From Agaribacillus aureus (GTDB taxonomy: Bacteria > Bacteroidota > Bacteroidia > Cytophagales > Cyclobacteriaceae): 64,000 bases of DNA. The first letter of the stretch is position 1, and each line of letters starts with the position of its first letter. The position numbers and the translations under genes are program-made. Below are positions 36,650-45,801 of the stretch, one piece after another. Location of the stretch: NCBI GenBank assembly GCA_030442055.1, contig JAUJEB010000004.1:806001-870000 (forward strand), in the 5' to 3' direction. The notes under the pieces are model-generated. The model worked only from the letters and a program-made list of their open reading frames with translations, was not told the origin of the DNA and ran no database searches.

Positions 36650-37759
36650 TCATTCAAATACCTCCTTTATTTCCGGCAATCTCTTCCTCATCAATTTACT
36701 CAGATGAAGCTGGCACCGGGCCCGCTGCAAATTTTGTTCGGGAAAATCTATTTTATAGTACTTATCTCCTTGCAGGTAATCTGTCAAAAACCGGAGTCCC
36801 ATTATAAAACTCATATAGATACCGGATTTGGGTAATATCGCCATTTCATCATCCGTAAATAATTTACTGGACGCATCCATGTATCCCCTTACAAAAGCTT
36901 CGACCATTATCAGATCAACATCCACTTTTTGCAGATCCAACTCGTGTTCGTCGGCGGTAGAGGCGCCTGTTCTGATGCCGTCTCCCACATCAAAATACAC
37001 ATAACCAGGCATCACTGTATCCAGGTCGATAACACATTGTCCCTTGTCATTTCCGTCCAGGAGTACATTGTTAAATTTTGTATCGTTGTGGGTAACGCGA
37101 AGGGGCATCCTGCCTCCCTTTGACATGTTATAGATTCCTATCACATAATCGGCAGTATCCTGCACATATTTTATTTCATTTTTTGCTTGTTCAAGCCGAT
37201 AGTTTTCTGCCTCATCCCTCGCAGCGAAGAACTGCTTAAACCTGAATTCCATGTTATGAAAATTGGGCAGTGTATAATGCAATTCTTCAATCGGGAAGTC
37301 AGATAAGGCATATAGGAATTCTCCAAAAGATTTTGCGCCTTCATACATTTGTTCGGGAGTATTTGGCTTATCATAAGACTTAAAATCTTTCATAAACTTA
37401 AAAACCCGCCAGTATTCACCTTCTTCCTTGTGAAAAAGACACCCCTCACGCGTATGGATCAAGGTAGCTACCATGCCATTGACGGAACCAGGGGAAAAAA
37501 GCAATTTTTTTCTGATATGCGAGGTCACCAACTCGATGTTGTTCATCATAGCCGGAATGTTTTTGAACACGTGGTGGTTTACACGTTGCAGGAGATAATC
37601 CGGCTTTTCGGCACTTTCGTTAATTAATCTGTAGGTATCATTAATGTGCCCGTTCCCAAAGGGTAAAATCTCCTTAATATCACCATCTATTGCAAAAACC
37701 TTGGTCAACAATAATTGCTTCATGTTCCTGATAGTAAAATCCATTCTCAGTTCTGACAT
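36650..37759 (-). CDS. N-acetylhexosamine 1-kinase-like phosphotransferase (NahK type)
   Basis: This 369-residue protein belongs to the APH/choline-kinase fold. The order of blocks matches bifidobacterial NahK: FGNGHINDTY at 34-43, YLLQRVNHHVF at 55-65, NIELVTSHI, and WRVFKFM. The catalytic loop LRVTHNDTKFNN is at 220-231 (D226), with VIDLDTVMPG at 243-252 and GASTADEHELDL downstream. NahK phosphorylates GlcNAc or GalNAc at C1. The start may be M13 (ATG at 37723), which has AGGA just upstream. It is divergent from the LacI gene, with a LacI-type motif at 37954 in between. The kinase family is firm; the exact sugar is inferred. Confidence 0.86.
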   Translation of the reverse strand: MSELRMDFTIRNMKQLLLTKVFAIDGDIKEILPFGNGHINDTYRLINESAEKPDYLLQRVNHHVFKNIPAMMNNIELVTSHIRKKLLFSPGSVNGMVATLIHTREGCLFHKEEGEYWRVFKFMKDFKSYDKPNTPEQMYEGAKSFGEFLYALSDFPIEELHYTLPNFHNMEFRFKQFFAARDEAENYRLEQAKNEIKYVQDTADYVIGIYNMSKGGRMPLRVTHNDTKFNNVLLDGNDKGQCVIDLDTVMPGYVYFDVGDGIRTGASTADEHELDLQKVDVDLIMVEAFVRGYMDASSKLFTDDEMAILPKSGIYMSFIMGLRFLTDYLQGDKYYKIDFPEQNLQRARCQLHLSKLMRKRLPEIKEVFE

Positions 37760-37953
37760 CCGGCATCCAGCGGCAAAAACGCCAACTTGCCATCAAGTCT
37801 TGATAGCTATAGCCATTGCTTGCCCTTTTCAACCGGAGGTCTTTTAAACCTATTTACAGCCAAAAAATTTTCGCTTCTATCTAAAATCAATACATTTTAT
37901 GCTAACACAAATTAGCAGTCCGACAGAACCGATTAGCAATATACATAATAACG

Positions 37954-37965
37954 TGCTCGTGCACA
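37954..37965 (-). promoter_or_regulatory. LacI-type operator candidate, site 1
   Basis: The minus strand reads TGTGCACGAGCA, identical to the site at 42334 and close to TGTTCACGAACA at 62212. It lies in the divergent region between the NahK-like kinase and the LacI-family gene, suggesting autoregulation and control of the kinase-esterase-GH109 group. Confidence 0.65.
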
Positions 37966-38056
37966 ATATAAATTACATAAAGTTTGCCAGGTTAATCTTT
38001 AAATAATATATTTTTTTTTACTATTTTATCAGCTTTGATCTAAGCAGAATTAATTT

Positions 38057-39103
38057 TTGGAAAAGAAGAACTATACAATCAAAGAAATCGCCAAGTTGGC
38101 CAAAGTTTCAAGAGGCACGGTCGACAGGATTTTACACCAGCGCGGCAACGTTTCTGACAAGGCAAGACAGAAAGTTGAAGATATTTTAAAAAGGATTGAC
38201 TACAGTCCGAATATCATTGCCCGATCACTTAAAGCCAACAAAAAAAACAGAGTGGTTGTCCTGCTCCCTTCCAATGAAAAAGACAGCTACTGGGATCAAT
38301 CGGTCAACGGAATATTGGAAGCCACCAAAAAGGCCAATCAGTTTAATGTTAGCATCGACATAAAAAAATTTGACGTAGACCACCCTGACAGTTTTAACAA
38401 ACTTGTCAATGAAATATTTATAGATCCGCCGGAGGGCATTCTGCTGGCACCTTTATTTTACGATCAGTCGCTTGATTTTTTAGTAAAGTGTATATCTGCC
38501 AATATTCCGTACATTTTATTCAACACACATATTGAAGATTCTCAGTCCCTATGTTTTATAGGTCAGGATTTATTTGCCAGTGGCAGGGTATCTGCAGATT
38601 TACTTAACCTCATCAAAATACCGAACAAGCGGATACTGATCATTCACTTCGATGAGGACCCCGACACGTCAAATCACTTGAAGGAGAAAGAAATCGGTTT
38701 TCGGCGCTATTTTGAAGAAAAGCGTATCAGCGTAGTCATAGAATCCATGAGACTCTCTTCGCACTTAGCCGATCATGCCGAAGAGCAGCTGCAGGAAATT
38801 TTCGGCCACGATGATATAGGTGGCATTTATGTGAGTACCTCCAAGGCACATATTATCGCGGATTTCCTGCAAAAAAAATCGCTACAGAAGATCCCCCTGG
38901 TAGGTTATGATTTAATTGCTGAAAACATCAACTATTTAAAATCGGGCGAAATTAACTTTCTGATCAATCAGAACCCAAAACTTCAGGCTTATCTTGGAAC
39001 CTCCTATTTATCGGATTTTTTGGTTTTCGGTAAAAAAATTGAACGCACTAAATTGTTACCATTGGATATTATTACCGTAGAAAACCTGGATTTCTATTTA
39101 TAA
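38057..39103 (+). CDS. LacI-family transcriptional regulator
   Basis: This 348-residue protein has a helix-turn-helix at 7-60 (TIKEIAKLAKVSRGTVDRIL, then VSDKARQKVEDILKRIDYSPN). A periplasmic-binding-protein-like sugar-sensing domain follows. The start is TTG at 38057; no upstream in-frame ATG is evident. The VSRGTVDRILHxRG recognition-helix variant is common in Bacteroidota sugar-catabolism regulators. Identical 12-bp motifs lie in its own upstream region and between the DUF5107 and DUF4434 genes, with a near-identical one before the ten-gene operon at 62 kb. It is the obvious candidate to bind them. The effector is likely a sugar or sugar acid from the pathway. Confidence 0.92.
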   Translation: MEKKNYTIKEIAKLAKVSRGTVDRILHQRGNVSDKARQKVEDILKRIDYSPNIIARSLKANKKNRVVVLLPSNEKDSYWDQSVNGILEATKKANQFNVSIDIKKFDVDHPDSFNKLVNEIFIDPPEGILLAPLFYDQSLDFLVKCISANIPYILFNTHIEDSQSLCFIGQDLFASGRVSADLLNLIKIPNKRILIIHFDEDPDTSNHLKEKEIGFRRYFEEKRISVVIESMRLSSHLADHAEEQLQEIFGHDDIGGIYVSTSKAHIIADFLQKKSLQKIPLVGYDLIAENINYLKSGEINFLINQNPKLQAYLGTSYLSDFLVFGKKIERTKLLPLDIITVENLDFYL

Positions 39104-39115
39104 TTACTTCCCCAT

Positions 39116-42100
39116 TCACGGCGTTACCACCTCGATTAAATCGTTGAGAAAGGTTTTGTCAAAATCACCCTCGGCAGCTTCCTCTGATGCCACAGGTTTA
39201 CTGCGAAATGTTGTCATCGCCCATTGAATATCTTCATGCTCACTATTCAGATATTTATCAATTAATAACTGGAGCTTTTCAGAGTTCCCTGTTCTCTTGG
39301 CAGCCAATAACTGGGCCAGTAACAGCGGGCTATTCCCACTTTCGTCATCGAAAGCGATCACTTTTTCATAATATTCATCGGCGACCTGTTTGGACCCTGA
39401 TTTTTCGTGTGCATAGGCGAGCACAAAATCCGGTAAGCGTTCATCCACCGAATAGGGTCTTCCTGCTCCCAGGTTTTCCGGCCATTGCTTTGACATTTCC
39501 AAATACTTTATGGCCTCTATCCAGTTGTTTTTCTTAACTGCTTCTAAGGCGGCTAACATGGCATTTTCATAATAGATCTTTCTACCTTCATTTGCTCCCT
39601 CATACGGGATTAACTGTTGCTTCTTCAAAAATTCAAATCCTTTCCTGTACTGCCTGTTACCAAAATAAATCCTGGCTTTGGCCAGAATAAGCTCAGGGTG
39701 GCCCGGGTTAAGTTTATAGGCTTTGTTGATGTATTGGTTGGCTATTTTTGGGGTTTGCACCGATTTAGCCGCTGCCAGATTCGTTCGCCAATCATTGCCT
39801 GATAGTTTCAGCGCTTTCTGTATATCGGCCATCTCCTTATCGGCCATAAATTGATGTCTGAAGAGATAAAAAGGAGCAAAATCAGCTTTCATGCCAATAT
39901 CCTTCAATAGCTGCCTCGCCTCCTCTTCACGCCCTAAATGGACATAAATCAACGCCCTGTAATACTGCGTTTTCCAATGATCTGTCTTTTCCGCGGCATG
40001 GGCCAATGCAGCCAGCGTTTCAAGCCGAAAAGGAAATACCATTTCAGGCGAAGCATTAAGCGCCTTGTTCAAATAATCCGCCTCTTTAGATCGATCTCCC
40101 TGATGATGATATAAATAGCTTAACCAATAAGCAATCACAGGATGGTCCGGACCGGTTTCCAGGCAGGCGATGGCTTCCTCAAACAAGCCACAACCAACAT
40201 AACTTAGCGCTAACGCTATCAGGCTTTCATGTGGTAGCTCATTGGTCAGACCTTTTGCCCGAAAATCAAATGCGCCGCCTTCCCCGGATGCAAAAAACCG
40301 CTCGAAAGCTACAAATACGTAGGTAGGATCCAGGTTGGAAATGTGGGTTAACGTGTTTTGATAGTCATCATTTTTCCCTAGTTTTCGCAATGATATGGCT
40401 TTAAGCTGCCAACCCAACAGGTTATCCTGATTACCGGAAATACTCTTTTCTGCGTATCTTAAAGCCGTTGAATAATTATTTTTGCGCAGTGCCAACCTGG
40501 CGAGATTGAGATAGGCGGCTACCCGGAAGTTACCGTCTGCGGTGGCTACTGCAAATCCGCTTCTGGCATCGTCAAAGTTCTGAAGTTGCCTATTTACCAG
40601 GCCGTATACATAGTTTGCCTCGGGGTGGTAGGTATCGTGCGATAAAGCAATTTTAGCATAACGCAACGCTTCCTCCCATATACCTTTTCGATAGTAGGCC
40701 ATGGCTAATTTGGCATAGGCCGGTGTAAATGAAGGCATCATTTTGAGTGTCTCCAGGTAAAGTGGCAAAGCATCGGCATAATTCCTCTGGGCTTCCAGCT
40801 CTGTAGCCATGACGTACTTCCCATAAGCCCCCTTCCAGTTAAAAGCTTCGTCAATCTCCAGTGGCCTTTCCAATTGCTGATGTTGTGGATCCGTGTCAAA
40901 TATCTCACCACCGGAATCCGACACCAGTTTAAAATTGCCTTCTACAGCTCCCACCGAAAGATTTGCCAACTCCAGCGGTTTCAAGTCTACATCAAACGAT
41001 TTCAATTGATCTCCGCCTTTCAGTACCGTAAGTTTCTCTTTGACATGCGCCAGGGCCATTACCTTTAGGGTCAATTGATTTTCCTTTTTTTCGATTTTAA
41101 TGACCATGTTATCGGCTACCAGATCGGCGCCTCCTGTGTTTACCAGGGGAAACCATTTTTCATGCATATGATCGGCATCTCCCGGAATAAACGTCTTGTG
41201 CTTAAATGGTGTTTTGGTACTACCGGTGGCGGCCTGGTTGAACAGTTTGCCTGATTGCCATTCCATATATTGCCCGTCACTATCCGTAAGCAAATCTTCC
41301 CATATCATCCCCTGGCGGCTCAACCCCCATATCCACAATTTTTTCCCTGGCTTTTCATCATAGCTGGTCCAATGCCCAAAACCAAAGTTGTCATCATGCC
41401 AATATCCGCCAAAAAAATCGGTGTAAGTGTTGAGAATATGATAGGATTTATAGGAGCCGAAATTATTGTTTTCATAAAAAGATATCTTGTTACCTTCCTG
41501 TTCGGGCCAGGTACCTACCTCTCCGCTATGGCCTATGTGGTGAGTTCCCGGATAAAGAAACTCGAGATTGCCGGCTGTTTTTGCGGCAGCGTTGGTCCAA
41601 TGATAATAAGAGGTAGGTATGTCCGACAGGTTAAACCAGCGGGCATCTGTAGAAAAATAGGCCTTATCCGGGTCCAGGGTTATTTCCACGTTCCAGCGTG
41701 TGCGGGAAGTCAGATCATAATTTCCAACAATACAGCTAACGCTTCCGTCCTCATTTTTCAGCATTTTATAGTCAACCGGGTTAGCTACATTTGGTGTATG
41801 CCCAATAGTACCGAAATTGAATTCCACCCCTCCCGATGTCCAGGGACCTCTCATAGCCACAGATCTGAATTTTACCACGTTATTAAAGTAAACGAAGGCT
41901 TTTCCCGTCTTTTTTTCAATGGCACCCCAGATCTTTCCTCCGATTTCAGGCGATACGTATACCTTAATGTAGTCGTTTTCCAGGACAACCATTTTCCAGG
42001 ATTTCGGTGTGCTTACCGCTGTAAAACCGGCAAATTTAAAGTACGGATAAAACCGCTCGGATTCCGGAACCGGGTTTGGGTCGGAAAAACCATAGGTTTC

Positions 42101-42205
42101 CAAAGTAAGATGCTCTTCATAAATTTTAGCGGTTTGTGCCAATGAAATATCATTGACTACTAAACCTACGGTAAATAATAGAAAAATAACGCGGTATAAA
42201 AACAT
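39116..42205 (-). CDS. DUF5107 domain protein with TPR repeats, secreted
   Basis: This 1029-residue protein has a signal peptide (cleavage near SLAQT). The N-terminal half fits DUF5107: WKMVVLENDYIKVYVSPEIGGKIWGA, then SGGVEFNFGTIGHTPN. The region resembles galactose-mutarotase-like beta-sandwich proteins. TPR helices fill about 480-1000 (YAKLAMAYYRKGIWEEALRYAKIAL and several more). Such proteins are common beside glycan-degradation genes in Bacteroidota but lack an assigned reaction. It is divergent from the DUF4434/epimerase pair, with two LacI-type motifs in the shared upstream region. It probably binds or remodels a sugar polymer in the periplasm. Confidence 0.82.
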   Translation of the reverse strand: MFLYRVIFLLFTVGLVVNDISLAQTAKIYEEHLTLETYGFSDPNPVPESERFYPYFKFAGFTAVSTPKSWKMVVLENDYIKVYVSPEIGGKIWGAIEKKTGKAFVYFNNVVKFRSVAMRGPWTSGGVEFNFGTIGHTPNVANPVDYKMLKNEDGSVSCIVGNYDLTSRTRWNVEITLDPDKAYFSTDARWFNLSDIPTSYYHWTNAAAKTAGNLEFLYPGTHHIGHSGEVGTWPEQEGNKISFYENNNFGSYKSYHILNTYTDFFGGYWHDDNFGFGHWTSYDEKPGKKLWIWGLSRQGMIWEDLLTDSDGQYMEWQSGKLFNQAATGSTKTPFKHKTFIPGDADHMHEKWFPLVNTGGADLVADNMVIKIEKKENQLTLKVMALAHVKEKLTVLKGGDQLKSFDVDLKPLELANLSVGAVEGNFKLVSDSGGEIFDTDPQHQQLERPLEIDEAFNWKGAYGKYVMATELEAQRNYADALPLYLETLKMMPSFTPAYAKLAMAYYRKGIWEEALRYAKIALSHDTYHPEANYVYGLVNRQLQNFDDARSGFAVATADGNFRVAAYLNLARLALRKNNYSTALRYAEKSISGNQDNLLGWQLKAISLRKLGKNDDYQNTLTHISNLDPTYVFVAFERFFASGEGGAFDFRAKGLTNELPHESLIALALSYVGCGLFEEAIACLETGPDHPVIAYWLSYLYHHQGDRSKEADYLNKALNASPEMVFPFRLETLAALAHAAEKTDHWKTQYYRALIYVHLGREEEARQLLKDIGMKADFAPFYLFRHQFMADKEMADIQKALKLSGNDWRTNLAAAKSVQTPKIANQYINKAYKLNPGHPELILAKARIYFGNRQYRKGFEFLKKQQLIPYEGANEGRKIYYENAMLAALEAVKKNNWIEAIKYLEMSKQWPENLGAGRPYSVDERLPDFVLAYAHEKSGSKQVADEYYEKVIAFDDESGNSPLLLAQLLAAKRTGNSEKLQLLIDKYLNSEHEDIQWAMTTFRSKPVASEEAAEGDFDKTFLNDLIEVVTP

Positions 42206-42333
42206 AAGTATTTGTAATTTAATAAAAGGAATACGAAGGCATTTTTTGTTTACAAAACATTTTTATTAACTCATATATCTATTTAAAGGTTTCAAGAACT
42301 TTTTGTCAATTTAAGAATTATTTTGGAATTTTA

Positions 42334-42345
42334 TGTGCACGAGCA
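42334..42345 (+). promoter_or_regulatory. LacI-type operator candidate, site 2
   Basis: TGTGCACGAGCA is an exact copy of site 1 (37954-37965, opposite strand), with AT-rich flanks on both sides. It would serve both the DUF5107 gene (minus) and the DUF4434-epimerase pair (plus). Confidence 0.65.
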
Positions 42346-42411
42346 AATATTAATTGGGTTCGAACAAAATGCTTGATATACATTATTTAAATACCCGGTT
42401 AAATTATGAAA

Positions 42412-42423
42412 TGTCCACGGGCA
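42412..42423 (+). promoter_or_regulatory. Weak LacI-type motif, site 2b
   Basis: TGTCCACGGGCA matches TGTKCACGARCA at 10 of 12 positions and lies 78 bp from the exact site at 42334. Paired sites allow looping by LacI-family dimers or tetramers, but this copy could be chance. Confidence 0.35.
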
Positions 42424-42621
42424 TAGTTTTGGACTTTTTCTCTAAAATAAGAATGGTATTTATCTTAAATTGTTTTTCGAAATGACGGAAAGGATCTGGG
42501 TAAGATATGAACGATCACCTTACTTTAACATACATCATTAAACTTCGCAAATTTGGCCGAATCGGATGTCGAAAAAGCGACCTTAATAATAACATGAATT
42601 GCCAAACCGGGGAAAACGCCA

Positions 42622-43563
42622 ATGAGTCATAAAAAACTATCCATAACCGGAACATTCCTGGATGAAATAAGCCACGACATCAATCATCAAAACTGGGGGG
42701 AGGCAGAATGGGAAAAGGACTTCAGTGCCATGAAGTCTATTGGTATTGATACCGTTATTTTAATCAGAGCTGGTTACAAGCGATGGATTACTTATCCCTC
42801 CAGCACCTTAATCAACCAGGAAGGGTGTTATCAACCTTACCAGGACCTGGTCGCCATGTTTTTAAGACTAAGCGAGCAGTTTGACATGCAGTTCTATTTC
42901 GGCTTATACGACTCCGGCAACTATTGGGTAAACGGCGCATATGAAAAAGAATCAGCCCTTAATATGAAAGTTATTCAAGAGGTATGGGATCAATATGGAG
43001 ATTCGCCATCTTTTGGCGGGTGGTATTTTTCCCATGAAATTAACCGGAGCAACCCGGGGATCATTGAGCAGTATGCTGTGTTGGGTAACTTTTGCAAGTC
43101 ACTTACCGACCTGCCGATTTTAATCTCCCCCTATATAGATGGCAAAAAGGCGTTAATGGCTCATGAGTCAAGCCTTACCAAAGCGGGACATATATCACTG
43201 GAACAGCACCACCGGGAATGGGATGAAATCCTGAGCCAGGTAAAAGACGCGGTGGATATCGTTGCCTTTCAGGACGGCCATGTGGACTATCATGAACTCC
43301 TGGATTTCATGAAGGTAAACAAGCAGCTATGCGATAAATACGGGTTGGCATACTGGACCAACTGCGAATCTTTCGACAGGGACATGCCCATAAAGTTTTT
43401 ACCAATTAAATGGGATAAAATGCGATTGAAGCTGGAAATTGCACAGGCGGCGGGGGTCAATAAGGCCATCACTTTTGAGTTCTCCCACTTTATGAGCCCA
43501 AATTCAAGTTTTGCCCAGGGAAGGGCGTTGTTTGACCGATACAAAGAATATATAGATGATTAA
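42622..43563 (+). CDS. DUF4434 protein (TIM-barrel, glycosidase-like)
   Basis: This 313-residue protein has the DUF4434 pattern: ITGTFLDEISHDINHQNWG, WEKDFSAMKSIGIDTVILI, FYFGLYDSGNYW and SFGGWYFSHEI. It is a beta/alpha barrel related to glycoside hydrolases, with acidic residues at strand ends. There is no signal peptide, so it acts in the cytoplasm. It is 41 bp before the epimerase gene and behind two LacI-type motifs. The reaction is unknown; hydrolysis or modification of an imported aminosugar oligomer is plausible. Confidence 0.8.
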   Translation: MSHKKLSITGTFLDEISHDINHQNWGEAEWEKDFSAMKSIGIDTVILIRAGYKRWITYPSSTLINQEGCYQPYQDLVAMFLRLSEQFDMQFYFGLYDSGNYWVNGAYEKESALNMKVIQEVWDQYGDSPSFGGWYFSHEINRSNPGIIEQYAVLGNFCKSLTDLPILISPYIDGKKALMAHESSLTKAGHISLEQHHREWDEILSQVKDAVDIVAFQDGHVDYHELLDFMKVNKQLCDKYGLAYWTNCESFDRDMPIKFLPIKWDKMRLKLEIAQAAGVNKAITFEFSHFMSPNSSFAQGRALFDRYKEYIDD

Positions 43564-43604
43564 AAAAACCTGCCATAGCCTACACACCAAACCGGAACAA
43601 TCGC

Positions 43605-44768
43605 GTGAAATCTTATAAGCTACAATATCATAAATCGCTATGGGAGGATGTCATTCCTTTCTGGGAGAAGTATTCGCCGGATTACGAAAAAGGTGGCTAC
43701 TTTACCTGCCTGGATGCGCAGGGCCAACCTTATGATACGGACAAATTTGTATGGCTGCAAGCGCGGCAGGTTTGGCTTTTTTCCACCATTTATATGCAGG
43801 AAGAAAGGAGGGATAGCTGGTTGGAAATGGCCAGGCTTGGGGCTGAATTTTTACGCAAACACGTTTTTGATCCGGAAGGTCAATGCTATTTTTCACTTGA
43901 TCACGATGGCAAACCGCTGATGGCTGCCTACAATATATTCTCGGATTGTTTTGTGACAATGGCTTTTGCCATATATGCCAAGGCAAGTGGGGAATCCTAT
44001 TACGCTGACCGGGCGCTTTCGTTGTTTGACAGCATCCTCGAAAGAGCCGATAACCCCAAGGGGAAATACAATAAAGCCATCGCCAAAAACCGGCCGCTCA
44101 AAGGACTGTCACTGCCTATGATCCTTTGTAATCTGACCCAGGAATTAGCATTTCTGTTGCCTGCAACGGTCCTGGACAATACAATCAACAATGCGTTACA
44201 TGAGGTGCTAAATCATTTTTTGGACGTCGATCGTAAAATTTTATTTGAACACGTACTTCCCGATGGCGCGCACTCGGATACTTTTGAGGGACGGCTTATC
44301 AATCCGGGACACGGACTGGAAACATCCTGGTTTTTAATGGATATCGGGGAACGCCTTAAGGATGCCGATCTCATCAGCCAAATGATAGACCTTAGCATCA
44401 GTTTGCTGGAGTTTGGATGGGATGAAAAACATGGCGGAATATTTTATTTTATGGATGAAAAAGGGCATCCACCCCAGCAATTGGAATGGGATCAAAAATT
44501 ATGGTGGGTGCATCTTGAAGCGTTGGTGGCCCTGGCAAAAGGTTACCGGCATAGCCGGGATCCACGTTGTCTTTCATGGTTTGAAAAAGTGCACCATTAC
44601 ACATGGCAACATTTCCCGGATTCCCGTGGTGGCCTGGAATGGTACGGCTATCTTAACAGGCAAGGTGAAATACTACTAAATGCCAAAGGCGGGAAATGGA
44701 AAGGTTGCTTTCATGTTCCCAGAGGACTTTATTTATGTGAAAAGGAGTTGGGGAAGATTGGTGATTAA
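43605..44768 (+). CDS. N-acylglucosamine 2-epimerase (AGE family)
   Basis: This 387-residue (alpha/alpha)6-barrel enzyme interconverts GlcNAc and ManNAc. The C-terminal block KGGKWKGCFHVPRGLYLC (His370) closely matches the corresponding GPFKGCFHVPR block of animal renin-binding protein and bacterial AGE. That favours the N-acylglucosamine epimerase branch over cellobiose 2-epimerase. DSRGGLEWYGY and GHGLETSWFLM are further family blocks. It starts with GTG at 43605 and forms a pair with the DUF4434 gene. It supports the view that this locus handles N-acetylated hexosamines. Confidence 0.88.
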   Translation: MKSYKLQYHKSLWEDVIPFWEKYSPDYEKGGYFTCLDAQGQPYDTDKFVWLQARQVWLFSTIYMQEERRDSWLEMARLGAEFLRKHVFDPEGQCYFSLDHDGKPLMAAYNIFSDCFVTMAFAIYAKASGESYYADRALSLFDSILERADNPKGKYNKAIAKNRPLKGLSLPMILCNLTQELAFLLPATVLDNTINNALHEVLNHFLDVDRKILFEHVLPDGAHSDTFEGRLINPGHGLETSWFLMDIGERLKDADLISQMIDLSISLLEFGWDEKHGGIFYFMDEKGHPPQQLEWDQKLWWVHLEALVALAKGYRHSRDPRCLSWFEKVHHYTWQHFPDSRGGLEWYGYLNRQGEILLNAKGGKWKGCFHVPRGLYLCEKELGKIGD

Positions 44769-44913
44769 TTGTTGGTTTTAAGTTCCTGGTTAGTTTTAGT
44801 CAGAGCTCCTATAAAATTGTTTTAGTATAAGAAATCTTATTTTTAGGAGGAAGGGGCATGTTTTGATGCAGTCACTTAAATCTTCCTTTCAAAAAGTCCC
44901 CTAAAGCCAGCCA

Positions 44914-44943
44914 CACGAAAATAAATTTATATTTATTTTCGTG
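44914..44943. terminator. Perfect 13-bp hairpin between convergent genes
   Basis: The left arm CACGAAAATAAAT (44914-44926), loop TTAT and right arm ATTTATTTTCGTG (44931-44943) are fully complementary. It lies between the epimerase gene (plus) and the creatininase-family gene (minus). It may be a bidirectional terminator, although there is no outside T tract; an operator or processing hairpin is possible. Confidence 0.5.
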
Positions 44944-44985
44944 AAGCCCGGCCTGTTAAAGAATCACAAACATTCATAGCATCTT

Positions 44986-45747
44986 TTAACTGGAATGTTG
45001 CCTGAGATCAAGTATTACCTGCTTTAGCGCATCGACAACTACACGGGTAATCTTAACACCCTTTTCCTTGGTGCCGGATGCCGCTTCTCCGAAAACACCG
45101 CCGGGGGTCATGGCCTTCATTGTCCGGAATAAGCTGACTTTTGGACCATGCAACATATCCGCTTCCGCCCAACTAAAAGTAGGAACATTTGTTTTTAGCC
45201 CAATTTTATCAGCCTGAACCAGATCCGGAGCAATTAGTAACATCAGAGAGGTTTCAAATTCTCCGGCATGTCCTGTGCCTCCCTTGGAGGTTTCGGTAAT
45301 CTTGATTAATTCCTCCAGACATAGGCGCCACCAGGTGATCATAGCAATTTTACACTGAGGATGTCTAAAGCCAAATGCTTCTACAAAGATTTGTCCAATA
45401 GCCTGATTTCCACCATGACTGTTTAAAACCACCAGGTTTTCAAAGTCATATTTCGCAACACATCCGGCTATATCTGTCATCTGTTTCAGCAAAGTTTCAT
45501 GCTGAACACTCAAGGAGCCCTCAAAGTCAGTATGGTGCTCCGAGCATCCAACACTTATTGTTGGAAGGATCAGTACGTCATTGGGTATTAGTTGATTGAG
45601 TTCCCTGCAAAAGTGTTCCCCAATAAGCCTGTCGGTTGCTAATGGCAGGTGATCGCCATGCTGCTCGATGGCCGCAATTGGCAAAATTACCGGATTTTTT
45701 TTATCAGATGCTTTGATTTGAGGCGATGTAAGCTGTTCCCAATACAT
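44986..45747 (-). CDS. Creatininase-family amidohydrolase
   Basis: This 253-residue protein keeps the metal-site residues of the family. AIEQHGDHLP gives E28, H30 and D32, TDR D39, NSHGGNQ H111 and HAGEFETS E163. Family members hydrolyse cyclic or linear amides (creatinine, formamidopyrimidines) or C-C bonds in ring ketones, as in the inosose hydrolase branch. There is no signal peptide. It is the last gene of an operon with the NTF2-RidA fusion, the enolase-superfamily protein and the SDR. It therefore probably opens a ring or removes an amide in a sugar-acid pathway. The substrate is unknown. Confidence 0.87.
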   Translation of the reverse strand: MYWEQLTSPQIKASDKKNPVILPIAAIEQHGDHLPLATDRLIGEHFCRELNQLIPNDVLILPTISVGCSEHHTDFEGSLSVQHETLLKQMTDIAGCVAKYDFENLVVLNSHGGNQAIGQIFVEAFGFRHPQCKIAMITWWRLCLEELIKITETSKGGTGHAGEFETSLMLLIAPDLVQADKIGLKTNVPTFSWAEADMLHGPKVSLFRTMKAMTPGGVFGEAASGTKEKGVKITRVVVDALKQVILDLRQHSS

Positions 45748-45801
45748 TTTTATAAATCGGTTAACAATATGTTTTGCTAAAATTTTATGTTAAAAGTAAT
45801 C

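Larger units (their letters stand above)
42206..42621. other. Divergent regulatory region with two LacI-type sites
   Basis: These 416 bases lie between the divergent DUF5107 and DUF4434 genes. Two motif copies are present, at 42334-42345 (exact) and 42412-42423 (10 of 12), 78 bp apart. No full Bacteroidota promoter was recognised and there is no ORF. Confidence 0.5.

Noticed and set aside
41255-42145. A 296-codon open frame on the plus strand opposite the DUF5107-TPR gene
   Set aside because: It is antisense to a well-supported gene with clear domains, has no recognisable domain of its own, and its composition is that of a shadow frame.
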